From the NCBI RefSeq assembly GCF_030325625.1, contig NZ_JACAIS010000009.1, forward strand, positions 186,001 through 250,000: a stretch of DNA of 64,000 nucleotides, in the 5' to 3' direction. Positions 1 to 8,682 of the stretch are shown here, piece after piece. Both the position numbers and the translations under genes were made by a program. Position 1 is the first letter of the stretch; every line of letters begins with the position of its first letter. This stretch comes from Sphingobacterium sp. N143 (lineage in GTDB: Bacteria; Bacteroidota; Bacteroidia; Sphingobacteriales; Sphingobacteriaceae). The notes beneath the pieces were generated by a model. That model saw only the letters and a list, made by a program, of their open reading frames with translations, was not told the DNA's origin and did no database searches.

Positions 1-2
1 AA

Positions 3-446
3 ATCTTAGAAGACGACCGGCTTAAATTATATAGCCGTGGTAATATTCGGTATGATATTCAACAGAGACTTAAATTGGATACCACCGGTGAGAATTTAGA
101 TAGTTTTGATCTCTATGGTCTGATGATGGTCTATGAGCAGATCATATATCAATTTCACAATAGACCTCCAGAAGTAACACACACTGTTGTTAAATATCCA
201 TATACGATCGAACAACAGAAGAAAGCAATAGCTGAACTAATTGAAATCAATAAAAAATTAGATTTTCAAGAAATCTTAAAAAATTCGGAAAATAAAATTC
301 AGTTTGTCTATAATTTCTTAGCTATTCTGGAGATGTTGCAACAGCGATTACTCCAAATTGAAATAGGATTAGGATATAACAATTTCAATATAGAACAAAG
401 AGATTGTAAACAAGACGAACTCCTATTGGAAGAAGAAGAGATATAA
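3..446 (+). CDS. scpA: Segregation and condensation protein A, C-terminal part
   Basis: The frame is open from the window edge, so the N-terminus is missing; the visible part is about 147 residues. It reads ILEDDRLKLYSRGN..., then DSFDLYGLMMVYEQII, and ends in an acidic EEEEI tail. ScpA is the kleisin subunit of the bacterial SMC-ScpA-ScpB condensin that compacts and segregates chromosomes. The second half (FLAILEMLQQRLLQIE, around residues 105-125 of the visible part) fits the kleisin C-terminal winged helix that binds the SMC head, where an aliphatic helix follows a short linker. A TTG codon at 75 could be taken as a start but is internal to the open frame. A bidirectional hairpin follows directly. 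The assignment rests on the C-terminal half only. Confidence 0.75.
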   Translation: MLEDDRLKLYSRGNIRYDIQQRLKLDTTGENLDSFDLYGLMMVYEQIIYQFHNRPPEVTHTVVKYPYTIEQQKKAIAELIEINKKLDFQEILKNSENKIQFVYNFLAILEMLQQRLLQIEIGLGYNNFNIEQRDCKQDELLLEEEEI

Positions 447-447
447 C

Positions 448-486
448 AAAAAAAGACCAGCCTCCTTAATAAGCTGGGTCTTTTTT
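448..486. terminator. Bidirectional terminator between scpA and thiL
   Basis: A-run, then GACCAGC, a short loop and GCTGGGTC followed by a T-run: a hairpin with one bulge, flanked by A and T tracts so that it can work for both converging genes. Confidence 0.8.
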
Positions 487-488
487 GT

Positions 489-1541
489 TTAGTCTTTTTT
501 CTTAAAAGCATTCCATCCCTGAGCAGTAATAGGATAAAGATTTCCAGATTTAGAAATCATTTCACATCCTTCGGATGCAGTGGTCATATAACCAATAATA
601 CTAATATCAGGTAAATTTTTGATCTTATCGTGGTCCGATTGAGGAATCGTAAACAACAATTCGTAATCTTCCCCTCCATTTAAAGCTGCCACAGTTGGAT
701 CAATTCCAAATTCCCGGCCTGTGTCATAAGTCATTTGATCTAATGGTATTTTATCTTCATATAATCGACATCCTTTATTAGATTGCCGACATATATGCAA
801 AATTTCTGAGGCCAATCCATCAGATATATCCATCATTGAGGTAGGTTTAAGATTTAATTTAGCCAATAATTCTACTATATCTTTCCTTGCTTCGGGTTTT
901 AATTGGCGTTCAACAATATAATCTTTTCCCTCTAAATCTGGCTGTACATTGGGATTTTCCAAATAAATATCCTTTTCTCTTTCCAATAATTGCAAGCCCA
1001 TATATGCTGCTCCTAAATCTCCAGATACACACAACAAATCTCCTTCCTGGGCCCCGTTCCGATAAGTTATTTTATCCTCATCGGCATAACCTATACTGGT
1101 GACCGAAATTATCAAACCTTGGGCTGATGCGGAGGTATCACCACCAATCAGATCAACTTGATATTTTTTACAAGCAATCAGTGCTCCTTGATAAATTTCC
1201 TCCACAGCCTCCAATGGAAATTTAGAAGATAATCCAATTGAAAAAGTAATTTGAGAAGCAATACCATTCATAGCATAAATATCACTTAAATTAACTTGGA
1301 CTGCTTTATATCCAAGATGCTTGAGTGGTACATATCTCAAATCAAAATGAATACCTTCCAGGAGCAAATCAGTAGAAATCAATGTTTTCTTACCCGAAAA
1401 ATCTAGCACTGCTGCATCGTCACCGATTCCTTTAATCGTTGACTTTTCAGTAATTTCTACTGCCTTGTTTATATAATCAATCAAACCAAACTCCCCCATT
1501 TCCTCGAGATTGGTCCGTTCAGTGTTATCAAAATCAAACAT
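489..1541 (-). CDS. thiL: Thiamine-monophosphate kinase ThiL
   Basis: Makes thiamine diphosphate from thiamine monophosphate with ATP, the last step of cofactor synthesis, in the cytosol. The 350-residue product shows the whole set of ThiL/PurM-superfamily motifs: GIGDDAAV (about residues 38-45), STDLLLEGIHF, NLSDIYAMNG (84-93), GGDTSAS near 133, MDISDGLASE near 237 and NGGEDYELLF near 290. The Asp residues in these motifs bind Mg-ATP. Length is normal. It lies downstream of nadA on the same strand with a 126-bp gap containing two hairpins, so it may be transcribed separately or attenuated. No TPP riboswitch is visible in front of it. Confidence 0.95.
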   Translation of the reverse strand: MFDFDNTERTNLEEMGEFGLIDYINKAVEITEKSTIKGIGDDAAVLDFSGKKTLISTDLLLEGIHFDLRYVPLKHLGYKAVQVNLSDIYAMNGIASQITFSIGLSSKFPLEAVEEIYQGALIACKKYQVDLIGGDTSASAQGLIISVTSIGYADEDKITYRNGAQEGDLLCVSGDLGAAYMGLQLLEREKDIYLENPNVQPDLEGKDYIVERQLKPEARKDIVELLAKLNLKPTSMMDISDGLASEILHICRQSNKGCRLYEDKIPLDQMTYDTGREFGIDPTVAALNGGEDYELLFTIPQSDHDKIKNLPDISIIGYMTTASEGCEMISKSGNLYPITAQGWNAFKKKD

Positions 1542-1568
1542 ATTTAAAAATTTAAAGCTTTTAAATAA

Positions 1569-1630
1569 GGGTAGAGCACTACCCTAAAACAATAATCGAT
1601 ATGAGAAACTATCTGTTATCATATCGATTA
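1569..1630. repeat. Two hairpins between nadA and thiL
   Basis: GGGTAG-AGCA-CTACCC (1569-1584) and a 12-bp perfect inverted repeat TAATCGATATGA/TCATATCGATTA (1593-1604 and 1619-1630). Reading on the minus strand they follow the nadA stop codon and precede thiL. The larger one may end or attenuate nadA transcription; the flanking T-run is weak, so the role is an inference. Confidence 0.5.
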
Positions 1631-1667
1631 GCTATTCAAGAATTATGGTCAAAAAATAATGGAATCA

Positions 1668-2663
1668 CTATAATCCCAAGCTTGCCGATATTTCCAGCAT
1701 ACGTTCAATAGGTCGTTGCGCGCGCTGTATTACATCTGCTGGAAGAAGAATCTCCGGTGACTCGTATTTTAAACAATTATAAAGTTTTTCCAACGTGTTT
1801 AGTTTCATATGTGGGCAATCATTACAAGCACATGCATTATTTGGAGGGGCAGGAATAAATGTTTTATGTGGACTCGCCTTCTGCATCTGATACAAAATTC
1901 CAGATTCAGTAGCGACTATATAGGCCTTCGCAGTATCAATCTGGGTAAATTTAAGCATTCCAGCTGTCGAACCCACATAATCAGCTTTAGCCAAAATATG
2001 ATCTTCACATTCAGGATGGGCGATAAATTTAGCCTCCGGATATGCTGACTTCAAGTTGTCTATTTTGTCCTGTGAAAAGATCTCATGAACCATACATGCA
2101 CCATTCCATAGGACTAAATCACGTCCTGTCTTTTTCTTTACATAAGCTCCAAGATTTCGATCTGGTCCAAATATGATCTTCTGATCAGGGGGCAAACTTT
2201 CAACAATCTGTACTGCATTACTTGAAGTACATACTATATCAGAAAGTGCCTTTAATTCAGCCGTACAATTTACATACGTAATTACCAAATGATCAGGATA
2301 TTGTTCTTTAAACTTAGCGAAAAGATGAGGCGGACATGAATCTGATAAAGAACAGCCAGCTTTAGCATCGGGTAAAATGACCTTTTTTGAAGGGGAAAGT
2401 ATTTTTGCTGTTTCGGCCATGAAGTGTACTCCAGCAAAAACAATCAAATCAGCATCAGTTTTTGCAGCTTCCTGGGACAGGCCTAGGCTATCACCAATAT
2501 AATCAGCAATATCCTGAATTTCAGATTCCTGATAATAGTGGGCTAAAATAACAGCATTTTTTTCCTTCTTTAAGCGCTGGATTTCAGATATCAAATCCAA
2601 GGCCGGATCAATCGGGGCATCAATATATCCTTTTGCCTGAAGCTCGTAGTTTACAATTTCCAT
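1668..2663 (-). CDS. nadA: Quinolinate synthase NadA
   Basis: Condenses iminoaspartate with dihydroxyacetone phosphate to quinolinate, the second step of de novo NAD synthesis. The 331-residue product has the NadA pattern: AHYYQ near the N-terminus, DSLGLS, KAGCSLSDSCP, VNCTAELKALSD, CTSSNA, NGACMVHE and CNDCPHMKLNTLEKL. The three Cys that hold the 4Fe-4S cluster in this family are expected in the AGCS, NGAC and CNDC segments. Length is normal. Its partner nadB lies 2.1 kb away on the opposite strand, so the two NAD genes are divergent and split by a gene-free interval. Confidence 0.96.
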   Translation of the reverse strand: MEIVNYELQAKGYIDAPIDPALDLISEIQRLKKEKNAVILAHYYQESEIQDIADYIGDSLGLSQEAAKTDADLIVFAGVHFMAETAKILSPSKKVILPDAKAGCSLSDSCPPHLFAKFKEQYPDHLVITYVNCTAELKALSDIVCTSSNAVQIVESLPPDQKIIFGPDRNLGAYVKKKTGRDLVLWNGACMVHEIFSQDKIDNLKSAYPEAKFIAHPECEDHILAKADYVGSTAGMLKFTQIDTAKAYIVATESGILYQMQKASPHKTFIPAPPNNACACNDCPHMKLNTLEKLYNCLKYESPEILLPADVIQRAQRPIERMLEISASLGL

Positions 2664-4769
2664 TTGCTACTCTCAACAATTTATGAAAAACAAAAATACG
2701 GATTGTTGGATATATATAAGGTAATAAAACGAAAATTAAGCTACAGTCAAATATAACTCTAAATAATTATATATTAGTTAAAATAATTTATAAAAAAAAC
2801 ATTTAAACACTTTATAATCTGTTTAAAGCCGATGAGATTGTTATATTTCAAAAGTATTCTTAGCAGATCTTAAGATATTCAAAGCTCAAGCATCTTATAT
2901 GCATTTTTTACAGCGATTGAAAGTCATTTTCCCAGACATCAATCAAACCGATTGGATACTATAATCCATAGTACAAAGCAAATGAAAATATTGCATATAC
3001 AGAAGCTTTATTTACTAACATTTCTATTTGACAATAGATTCATTTCTAATTTCATCAACTAAAATTATTATGAATCCTGTAGAATTTAATAAAATTGATG
3101 ATCTGTTAAAGAAACCATTTTATAAAAGCATTAGAATCGTCAATGGGATTGATTGATTTGAAATAAAGCTCTTGAGAAATGATTATTTGCATAGGTAAAT
3201 AGGAAAGCATCTATTTATTGAAATGTAGGAGGGTTTAATTTAAATAAAATAAACTATTCATTCAATTTAAGCTATTGAGAAATGAATATATCTGTAAGAG
3301 GTTTATATGGTTTAAAATATAGAATATATAGATGACTTGATAGAGGAAGCAGCGCCAATGTCACCTTGAATTTTTATAAAATACTTTATAAATCAAATGA
3401 AATAAACAAGATATAAAAATGCTAAAGAAAATAAAAAGAATAATAATTAACTTTAAGTAATTAAATTAAACTTTATTTACTTCATTTAGCATTATTAAAC
3501 TCTCTCAGAATCTGATTAAAAACATTCAAGCCCTGAACGAAGAGTCTATCGCAAGCATAAAGGGTTTATTTTAGTAATAAAAGCTCTCAAAATGGCATAG
3601 AAAATAGTTGAATAAAAATATCACGCCATATTCAAATCTAAATCAATTGAAACTAGTTATGAAATTTAAACCTTTTCAAACAAAGATAAAAAGAAACATT
3701 ATTTTACAACAGATTTTAGAAAGATTTTTAAAATTTATAAAGCTCTTTAGAATCGAATATAATTCTTAAAATTTCCATCAGTGTATAATATCTCATTTAT
3801 ATAACCATAAAAGTCAAAAACAAAAGTGCTCAAATTTGGATAAATGCCAACGATAGATTAAAATTCTAAATTATTCACATAATAGCTATTTGAAACCTAT
3901 GTTTCATCGTCTGGTAAAGAATCTCTCTCATCCAATGCACTTGAGAATTGAATAAAATGAATAAAAATCTAAACAGTTTGAAATAATAATTTGTAAAAAG
4001 CTTTATAAAGCATTTTATCCATTTCGAAAAATAAATTTTAAGCATCCAGATTTAAATATTCCCTGTAAAAAATTTATAAACCTCAAATAATTACTGCTAA
4101 AAGACCCAAACTAAGAGGCACATTCTAAAAATCAAGTATAAAATCGTCTATACTGCCATAAATTATTGTATAAAAATTTAAACACCAAATTTTTAATCCT
4201 AATAGGCTTTAAAAAATTCCAAAAAGAATAAAACCCAAATACAAACCCAATCAGAATTGAATAATCCAGTAGGGGAGTGTACTGCATTCCAAATATTCCA
4301 TTCAGAACGCCTTTGTTCTGATATTGACAAAGCTAAAAAAAGATTTCGGAACGTAATCCACAATCTTTTTTTTCAATAAATACTAATGTTTTTAAATAAA
4401 GAGATTCTTATTGTTTATTAGGATGTGGAAAAGTAGAGTAATTAGCTTATTTTGAATTTTGATTTAAGGTTTTTATAGAGTTTTCAACAATTTTTCAACA
4501 GATATTTAGCATTAAAGCATTGATTTTTAAAAAGCTAATTTTTTATGTTTTTAATTTTCCATAACATTTTGTTGAATAGTTTATGTTTAAAAAATGTGGA
4601 AATCTGATCATTATTGTGCGGAAAAATAATTGAAATTTGGTAGATAAATAGGGGATTTGTGAATTGTTAAATACTTTTCATTTTTATTTAACCTTTTATT
4701 TACACGTTTTCCACATTTTTCGTTAATTTGACTCCTCACTTAGAGGATAAGTTGTGAATTTAGAAAGAT
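2664..4769. other. 2.1-kb AT-rich gene-free interval, candidate oriC region
   Basis: No open frame of useful length on either strand. The sequence is very AT-rich, with many TTTATAAA-like words and dispersed imperfect repeats built on AAAGCTCTTGAGAA. The right 420 bp carry DnaA-box-like 9-mers: TAATCCACA (4354-4362), TTTTCCACA on the minus strand (4424-4432), ATTTCCACA on the minus strand (4595-4603) and TTTTCCACA (4707-4715). TTTTCCACA fits the relaxed DnaA consensus TTWTNCACA. mnmG and two parS sites are 4-6 kb to the right. Origin function is an inference; a decayed gene region is the alternative. Confidence 0.45.
3167..3285. repeat. Imperfect 16-bp direct repeat
   Basis: AGCTCTTGAGAAATGA at 3167-3182 and AGCTATTGAGAAATGA at 3270-3285 differ at one base and are 103 bp apart. 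A related pair, TATAAA(A)GC... then TTAGAATCG, occurs at 3121-3139 and 3736-3755. Weaker relatives (CTCTCAGAATCTGATT near 3500, CACTTGAGAATTGAAT near 3940) are scattered through the same gene-free interval. Confidence 0.5.
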
Positions 4770-6362
4770 ATGACAGATAGAAAAGTCGATTTTTTGGTTA
4801 TTGGATCGGGAATTGCAGGGTTAAGCTTTGCATTAAAAGCTTCAAAATTTGGTAAAGTGTTGATAGTCACCAAATCTAATGAAGATGAATCCAATACGAA
4901 GTATGCGCAAGGGGGGGTAGCTGCTGTTGTGGATAAGTCAGATAGTTTTGAGAAGCATATTATTGATACTCAGATTGCTGGCGATGGTTTGTGTGATGTT
5001 AAAATTGTGGAAAACGTTGTTAGAGAAGCGCCGGATCGGATTGCAGAACTTATTTCTTACGGAACGTCATTCGATAAGGAAGAATCAGGTGTATATGATT
5101 TAGCGAAAGAAGGTGGTCACTCGGCAAATCGTATCCTACATTATAAAGATATTACAGGCTATGAAATTGAAAGAGCATTATTAGTTCAGGCGCATGATGA
5201 TCCTAATATTGAGATCGTAACACATTATTTTGCGATTGATCTAGTTACTCAACATCACCTGGGGGAGTATGTGGATAAGAACCGTGATGATATTACGTGT
5301 TATGGTATTTATGCTTTTAATACTTCATCCCATCATGTTGACAAGATTCTAAGTAAGGTGACGGTTATGGCCTCGGGAGGCGCGGGGCATGTATATTCAA
5401 GTACCACCAATCCGACTATCGCTACTGGGGATGGAATAGCAATGGTCTATCGGGCAAAAGGAAAAGTCCGTAATATGGAGTTTATGCAATTTCATCCAAC
5501 TTCTTTATATAATCCAAATGATTCGCCTGCTTTTCTGGTATCTGAAGCTGTACGTGGATTCGGCGGTATTTTGAGAAGGGTAAATGGCGAGTCGTTTATG
5601 GAAGAATATGACGAAAGAGCTTCCTTGGCTCCACGGGATATTGTAGCAAGGGCCATTGATGCTGAAATGAAGAAGTCTGGTATTGATTACGTTTATTTAG
5701 ATATAACGCACAGGGATAAAAAAGATATTTTGAAGCATTTTCCCAATATTTATGATAAATGCCTTTCAATTGGCCTGGATATGGCAAAAGATTATATTCC
5801 GGTATCTCCGGCAGCTCATTATCTTTGTGGCGGTATTTATGTGGATGATTTTGGACGTAGTACGATAAGGAACCTGTATGCTTGTGGAGAATGTTCTTCG
5901 ACTGGACTGCATGGTGCCAATCGTTTGGCATCTAATTCATTACTTGAAGCACTTGTATATGCGCATCGAATCTTCTTGGATGCGACGAAGTCATTTGAGC
6001 TGTTGAGCCATGTTTCCAATGTTCCTGAATGGGACGATTCTAAGACTTCTTTATCGAATGAAGATATTTTGGTCAGTCACAATTTAAGAGAATGCCAAAA
6101 GATTATGAGCGACTATGTTGGGATAGTAAGATCCGATTTCAGGCTTGAACGAGCTTTAAAACGCCTTCATCTATTGTATGCGGAGACTGAAGAATTTTAT
6201 AAGAATACCAGGCTATCTGTAAAACTTTGTGAGCTTAGAAATGTGATTCAGGTAGCTTATATCGTTACCAAGTCGGCCATGCTCAGGAAGGAAAGCAGAG
6301 GACTTCATTATACTACAGATTATCCGGAGCATTCGGATAAATTAAAGGATACTATTTTTTAA
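4770..6362 (+). CDS. nadB: L-aspartate oxidase NadB
   Basis: FAD enzyme that oxidises L-aspartate to iminoaspartate, the first step of de novo NAD synthesis, feeding NadA. 530 residues, normal for the family. An N-terminal dinucleotide-binding motif GSGIAGLSFA (about 12-21) is followed by SNTKYAQGGVAAV, EGGHSANRILH, QFHPTSLY, SEAVRGFGGILRR, APRDIVARAID and the C-terminal FAD motif CGECSSTGLHGANRLASNSL. These are the succinate-dehydrogenase-like flavoprotein motifs, and the HSANR stretch plus linkage to nadA favour NadB over a fumarate reductase. The next gene starts 15 bp downstream, so they are probably co-transcribed. Confidence 0.95.
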   Translation: MTDRKVDFLVIGSGIAGLSFALKASKFGKVLIVTKSNEDESNTKYAQGGVAAVVDKSDSFEKHIIDTQIAGDGLCDVKIVENVVREAPDRIAELISYGTSFDKEESGVYDLAKEGGHSANRILHYKDITGYEIERALLVQAHDDPNIEIVTHYFAIDLVTQHHLGEYVDKNRDDITCYGIYAFNTSSHHVDKILSKVTVMASGGAGHVYSSTTNPTIATGDGIAMVYRAKGKVRNMEFMQFHPTSLYNPNDSPAFLVSEAVRGFGGILRRVNGESFMEEYDERASLAPRDIVARAIDAEMKKSGIDYVYLDITHRDKKDILKHFPNIYDKCLSIGLDMAKDYIPVSPAAHYLCGGIYVDDFGRSTIRNLYACGECSSTGLHGANRLASNSLLEALVYAHRIFLDATKSFELLSHVSNVPEWDDSKTSLSNEDILVSHNLRECQKIMSDYVGIVRSDFRLERALKRLHLLYAETEEFYKNTRLSVKLCELRNVIQVAYIVTKSAMLRKESRGLHYTTDYPEHSDKLKDTIF

Positions 6363-6377
6363 TCAGTATAGCTAACT

Positions 6378-6884
6378 ATGGCACTTATTTTACCCGTATT
6401 GGATCATACTCCAAAAATTGCAGCAGAATGTTTTTTGGCCCCGAATTCAACGATCGTTGGCGATGTTGAAATAGGACATCATTGTTCTGTATGGTTCAAT
6501 GCAGTAATTCGTGGGGATGTAAATTATATCCGAATCGGTAATTATACCAATATTCAGGATGGTGCAGTTATACATTGTACTTATAAGAAATATGGAACTA
6601 CAATTGGTAATTATGTTAATATTGGACATCAGGCCATGGTCCATGGATGTTTTGTGGAGGATCATGTTTTAATAGGCATGGGTGCTATAGTGATGGACAA
6701 TGCCATGGTAGAATCTTATGTCATTATTGCCGCTGGGGCTGTTGTACTTGAAAATACACACTGTGAATCTGGATTTCTTTATGCAGGTGTACCGGCAAAG
6801 AAAATAAAGGCGCTGACTGAAGAGCAGAGAAAATTGCTGCAACAGTTACCACATAATTATGTTCTGTACAGTTCGTGGTATTAG
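6378..6884 (+). CDS. Gamma-carbonic anhydrase-family hexapeptide protein
   Basis: 168 residues forming a left-handed beta-helix of hexapeptide repeats (IGNYTNIQDGAVIH, IGNYVNIGHQAMVHG, IGMGAIVMDNAMV). His66, His84 and His89 match the spacing of the three zinc ligands of gamma-carbonic anhydrases. The family (YrdA/PaaY-like) includes true carbonic anhydrases and thioesterase-like or structural proteins, so the substrate cannot be fixed here. It follows nadB by 15 bp. The C-terminal helix (LTEEQRKLLQQLPHNYV) is typical. Confidence 0.85.
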   Translation: MALILPVLDHTPKIAAECFLAPNSTIVGDVEIGHHCSVWFNAVIRGDVNYIRIGNYTNIQDGAVIHCTYKKYGTTIGNYVNIGHQAMVHGCFVEDHVLIGMGAIVMDNAMVESYVIIAAGAVVLENTHCESGFLYAGVPAKKIKALTEEQRKLLQQLPHNYVLYSSWY

Positions 6885-6928
6885 TTTAAACGTTTTAGCA
6901 GTCAATTATAGTTTAAATTGGTCTCTTG

Positions 6929-8605
6929 CTATTTTTTGAGACCAATCAATGAAAAACTATCTTTTTGTTCCCAATTGGCGCGAATGGTAAATACGTTGTT
7001 TAAATACACGACAGGTTCAGGAAATGTTCGTTTTTCTACATTGCCGGTATCCCATATTCCATTATTATTGTCATCCCGGATAACACGTATACTGTATTTG
7101 CCACCGGGAAACTGTTTATAAACTACCGTTGGATTATCCTGGCTGATTTTGTCCATACGGTATACTTTATCTTTCTTTTCGTTTATTAGTTCAACTAAAT
7201 AAGTTGTATTACTATCCAGATCTGTGAAATTGTAAGTAAGATCACCATAGTTTTCACTATCATCATAGGTTAGCTCAAATTTCTTTTCTTTATTTTGTTC
7301 GCCAAAATAGCCGGTTATGGCACCTTCTGCAAATTCTATCTGGTATTTTTTATCTTTTCTCCAATTATAGCGTATATGATAGATATTGGAGTTTAGGGTA
7401 TCTATAGCAAGTTGATAATTGTTGCGGTAAAGCGAATCTTCCTTAAACTTTAATTTAGCTTTATCTATATTTTTAATCGGTGTAAATGCAGTTACTTGCA
7501 GGTGCATAATACGATCTACCCGACCACTGCTTGGTGTAAATATGGGCTCAATAATCCGTTCTATTTTGACATTTCCTCTCCTTACAAGAATAGTATCCAA
7601 TGGTTTTTCATTTTCAGTCAACACCATTTTCAGTGAATCTATTTTCAAATTGGGTAGAAATAGGGTTGCGGAATCAGAGGTATTGGAAAATCGTACGATT
7701 TTATCTTTGTTATTTTCCTCATCATTGAGAATATCCAATGAAGGATTATCGACTCTTCTGTTAAATATGAGGAGTACACTGCCGTTTTTTTCGATTTTTT
7801 TTTCTTGTGTTCTGAATTTCTTAGGTATGGCTTTGAATGTTTCAAGATTGACATTGGACATATCATGATCAAGATTAATAGAATCTTTTAAAAAGCCTAT
7901 TTCCTCATCGGGTGCGTTGTAAATTCTGTCATTATTTTTTTCCTGTAGTGCGTATATACGATAAGTGCCTTCACGTAGATTATTCAATTTATAATTACCT
8001 GCAGTATCAGTTGTCGTAAATATGTTAGCTTTCTTTTTTCCAAAAATGGAATCTTGGCTAGTGGGAATCAAAAGTACTTTTACCTCTTTTAGGATTTCTT
8101 TTGTTGTCGCACTTTTTACATTACCTGAAATACTGAGTGAATCTATCTTATCACCGGTCGCAAATACATAAGCATAATTTACCAATGGATTTCCAGCATT
8201 GTAGTCAACAAGCCCCTTACCAAAATATATGCTATAAGTTGTATTTTTTTCTAAAGAATCTGGCAAAGTAATTTCCAGTGTTTTTTTCTTGATTTTAAAT
8301 TCTGGGTTGGTACCCATATCTGGTGTGACACTGAATTCTTTTTGTTGATTGGCCAATTTGATATATTCATCAAACGTTATCTGTATTTTTTTTTCTGTAA
8401 AATTCTTCGAAAAGTTCGTAGGAGTCTCCTGCAAAATTTTTGGAGGAATGGAATCTTTTGGTCCACCAGTAGGCTGCTGTATGCTTGCACACTGTATTGA
8501 TAAACCAATAAGCACTATAAACATACTTAAAATAAGTAATCTTGTTTTTAAGCTATTTTTTAGCCTTTCTGAGCTACTTTTATTATTTTTCAAAGAAGTT
8601 ATCAT
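6929..8605 (-). CDS. Ig-like domain lipoprotein (Bacteroidota family)
   Basis: 558 residues. A hydrophobic segment at about 25-40 ends in the Cys of CASIQQPTGGPKDSIPPKI, a start that is strongly conserved in this Bacteroidota lipoprotein family; the residues before the Cys (SIQ) are a loose lipobox. Next comes an Ig-like domain of the BIG_5/SbsA type (residues about 60-150: FDEYIKL, EITLPDSLEKNTTYSIYFG), then a carboxypeptidase-regulatory-like fold near 155-235 (SISGNVKSATTKEIL). It is probably anchored on the periplasmic side of the outer membrane. Function is unknown. The upstream residues before the hydrophobic segment are unusually long and polar, so the true start may be a later Met. Confidence 0.75.
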   Translation of the reverse strand: MITSLKNNKSSSERLKNSLKTRLLILSMFIVLIGLSIQCASIQQPTGGPKDSIPPKILQETPTNFSKNFTEKKIQITFDEYIKLANQQKEFSVTPDMGTNPEFKIKKKTLEITLPDSLEKNTTYSIYFGKGLVDYNAGNPLVNYAYVFATGDKIDSLSISGNVKSATTKEILKEVKVLLIPTSQDSIFGKKKANIFTTTDTAGNYKLNNLREGTYRIYALQEKNNDRIYNAPDEEIGFLKDSINLDHDMSNVNLETFKAIPKKFRTQEKKIEKNGSVLLIFNRRVDNPSLDILNDEENNKDKIVRFSNTSDSATLFLPNLKIDSLKMVLTENEKPLDTILVRRGNVKIERIIEPIFTPSSGRVDRIMHLQVTAFTPIKNIDKAKLKFKEDSLYRNNYQLAIDTLNSNIYHIRYNWRKDKKYQIEFAEGAITGYFGEQNKEKKFELTYDDSENYGDLTYNFTDLDSNTTYLVELINEKKDKVYRMDKISQDNPTVVYKQFPGGKYSIRVIRDDNNNGIWDTGNVEKRTFPEPVVYLNNVFTIRANWEQKDSFSLIGLKK

Positions 8606-8682
8606 AAAAAATATAATATTGTCTTAAATCGCTTATTTTAAGCTTATTATGTTTATTTGTTAAAATATTGATTTTCAGTTGT

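Noticed and set aside
6917..6946. ATTGGTCTC/GAGACCAAT hairpin as a terminator
   Set aside because: It overlaps the end of the lipoprotein gene and has no T-run on either side.
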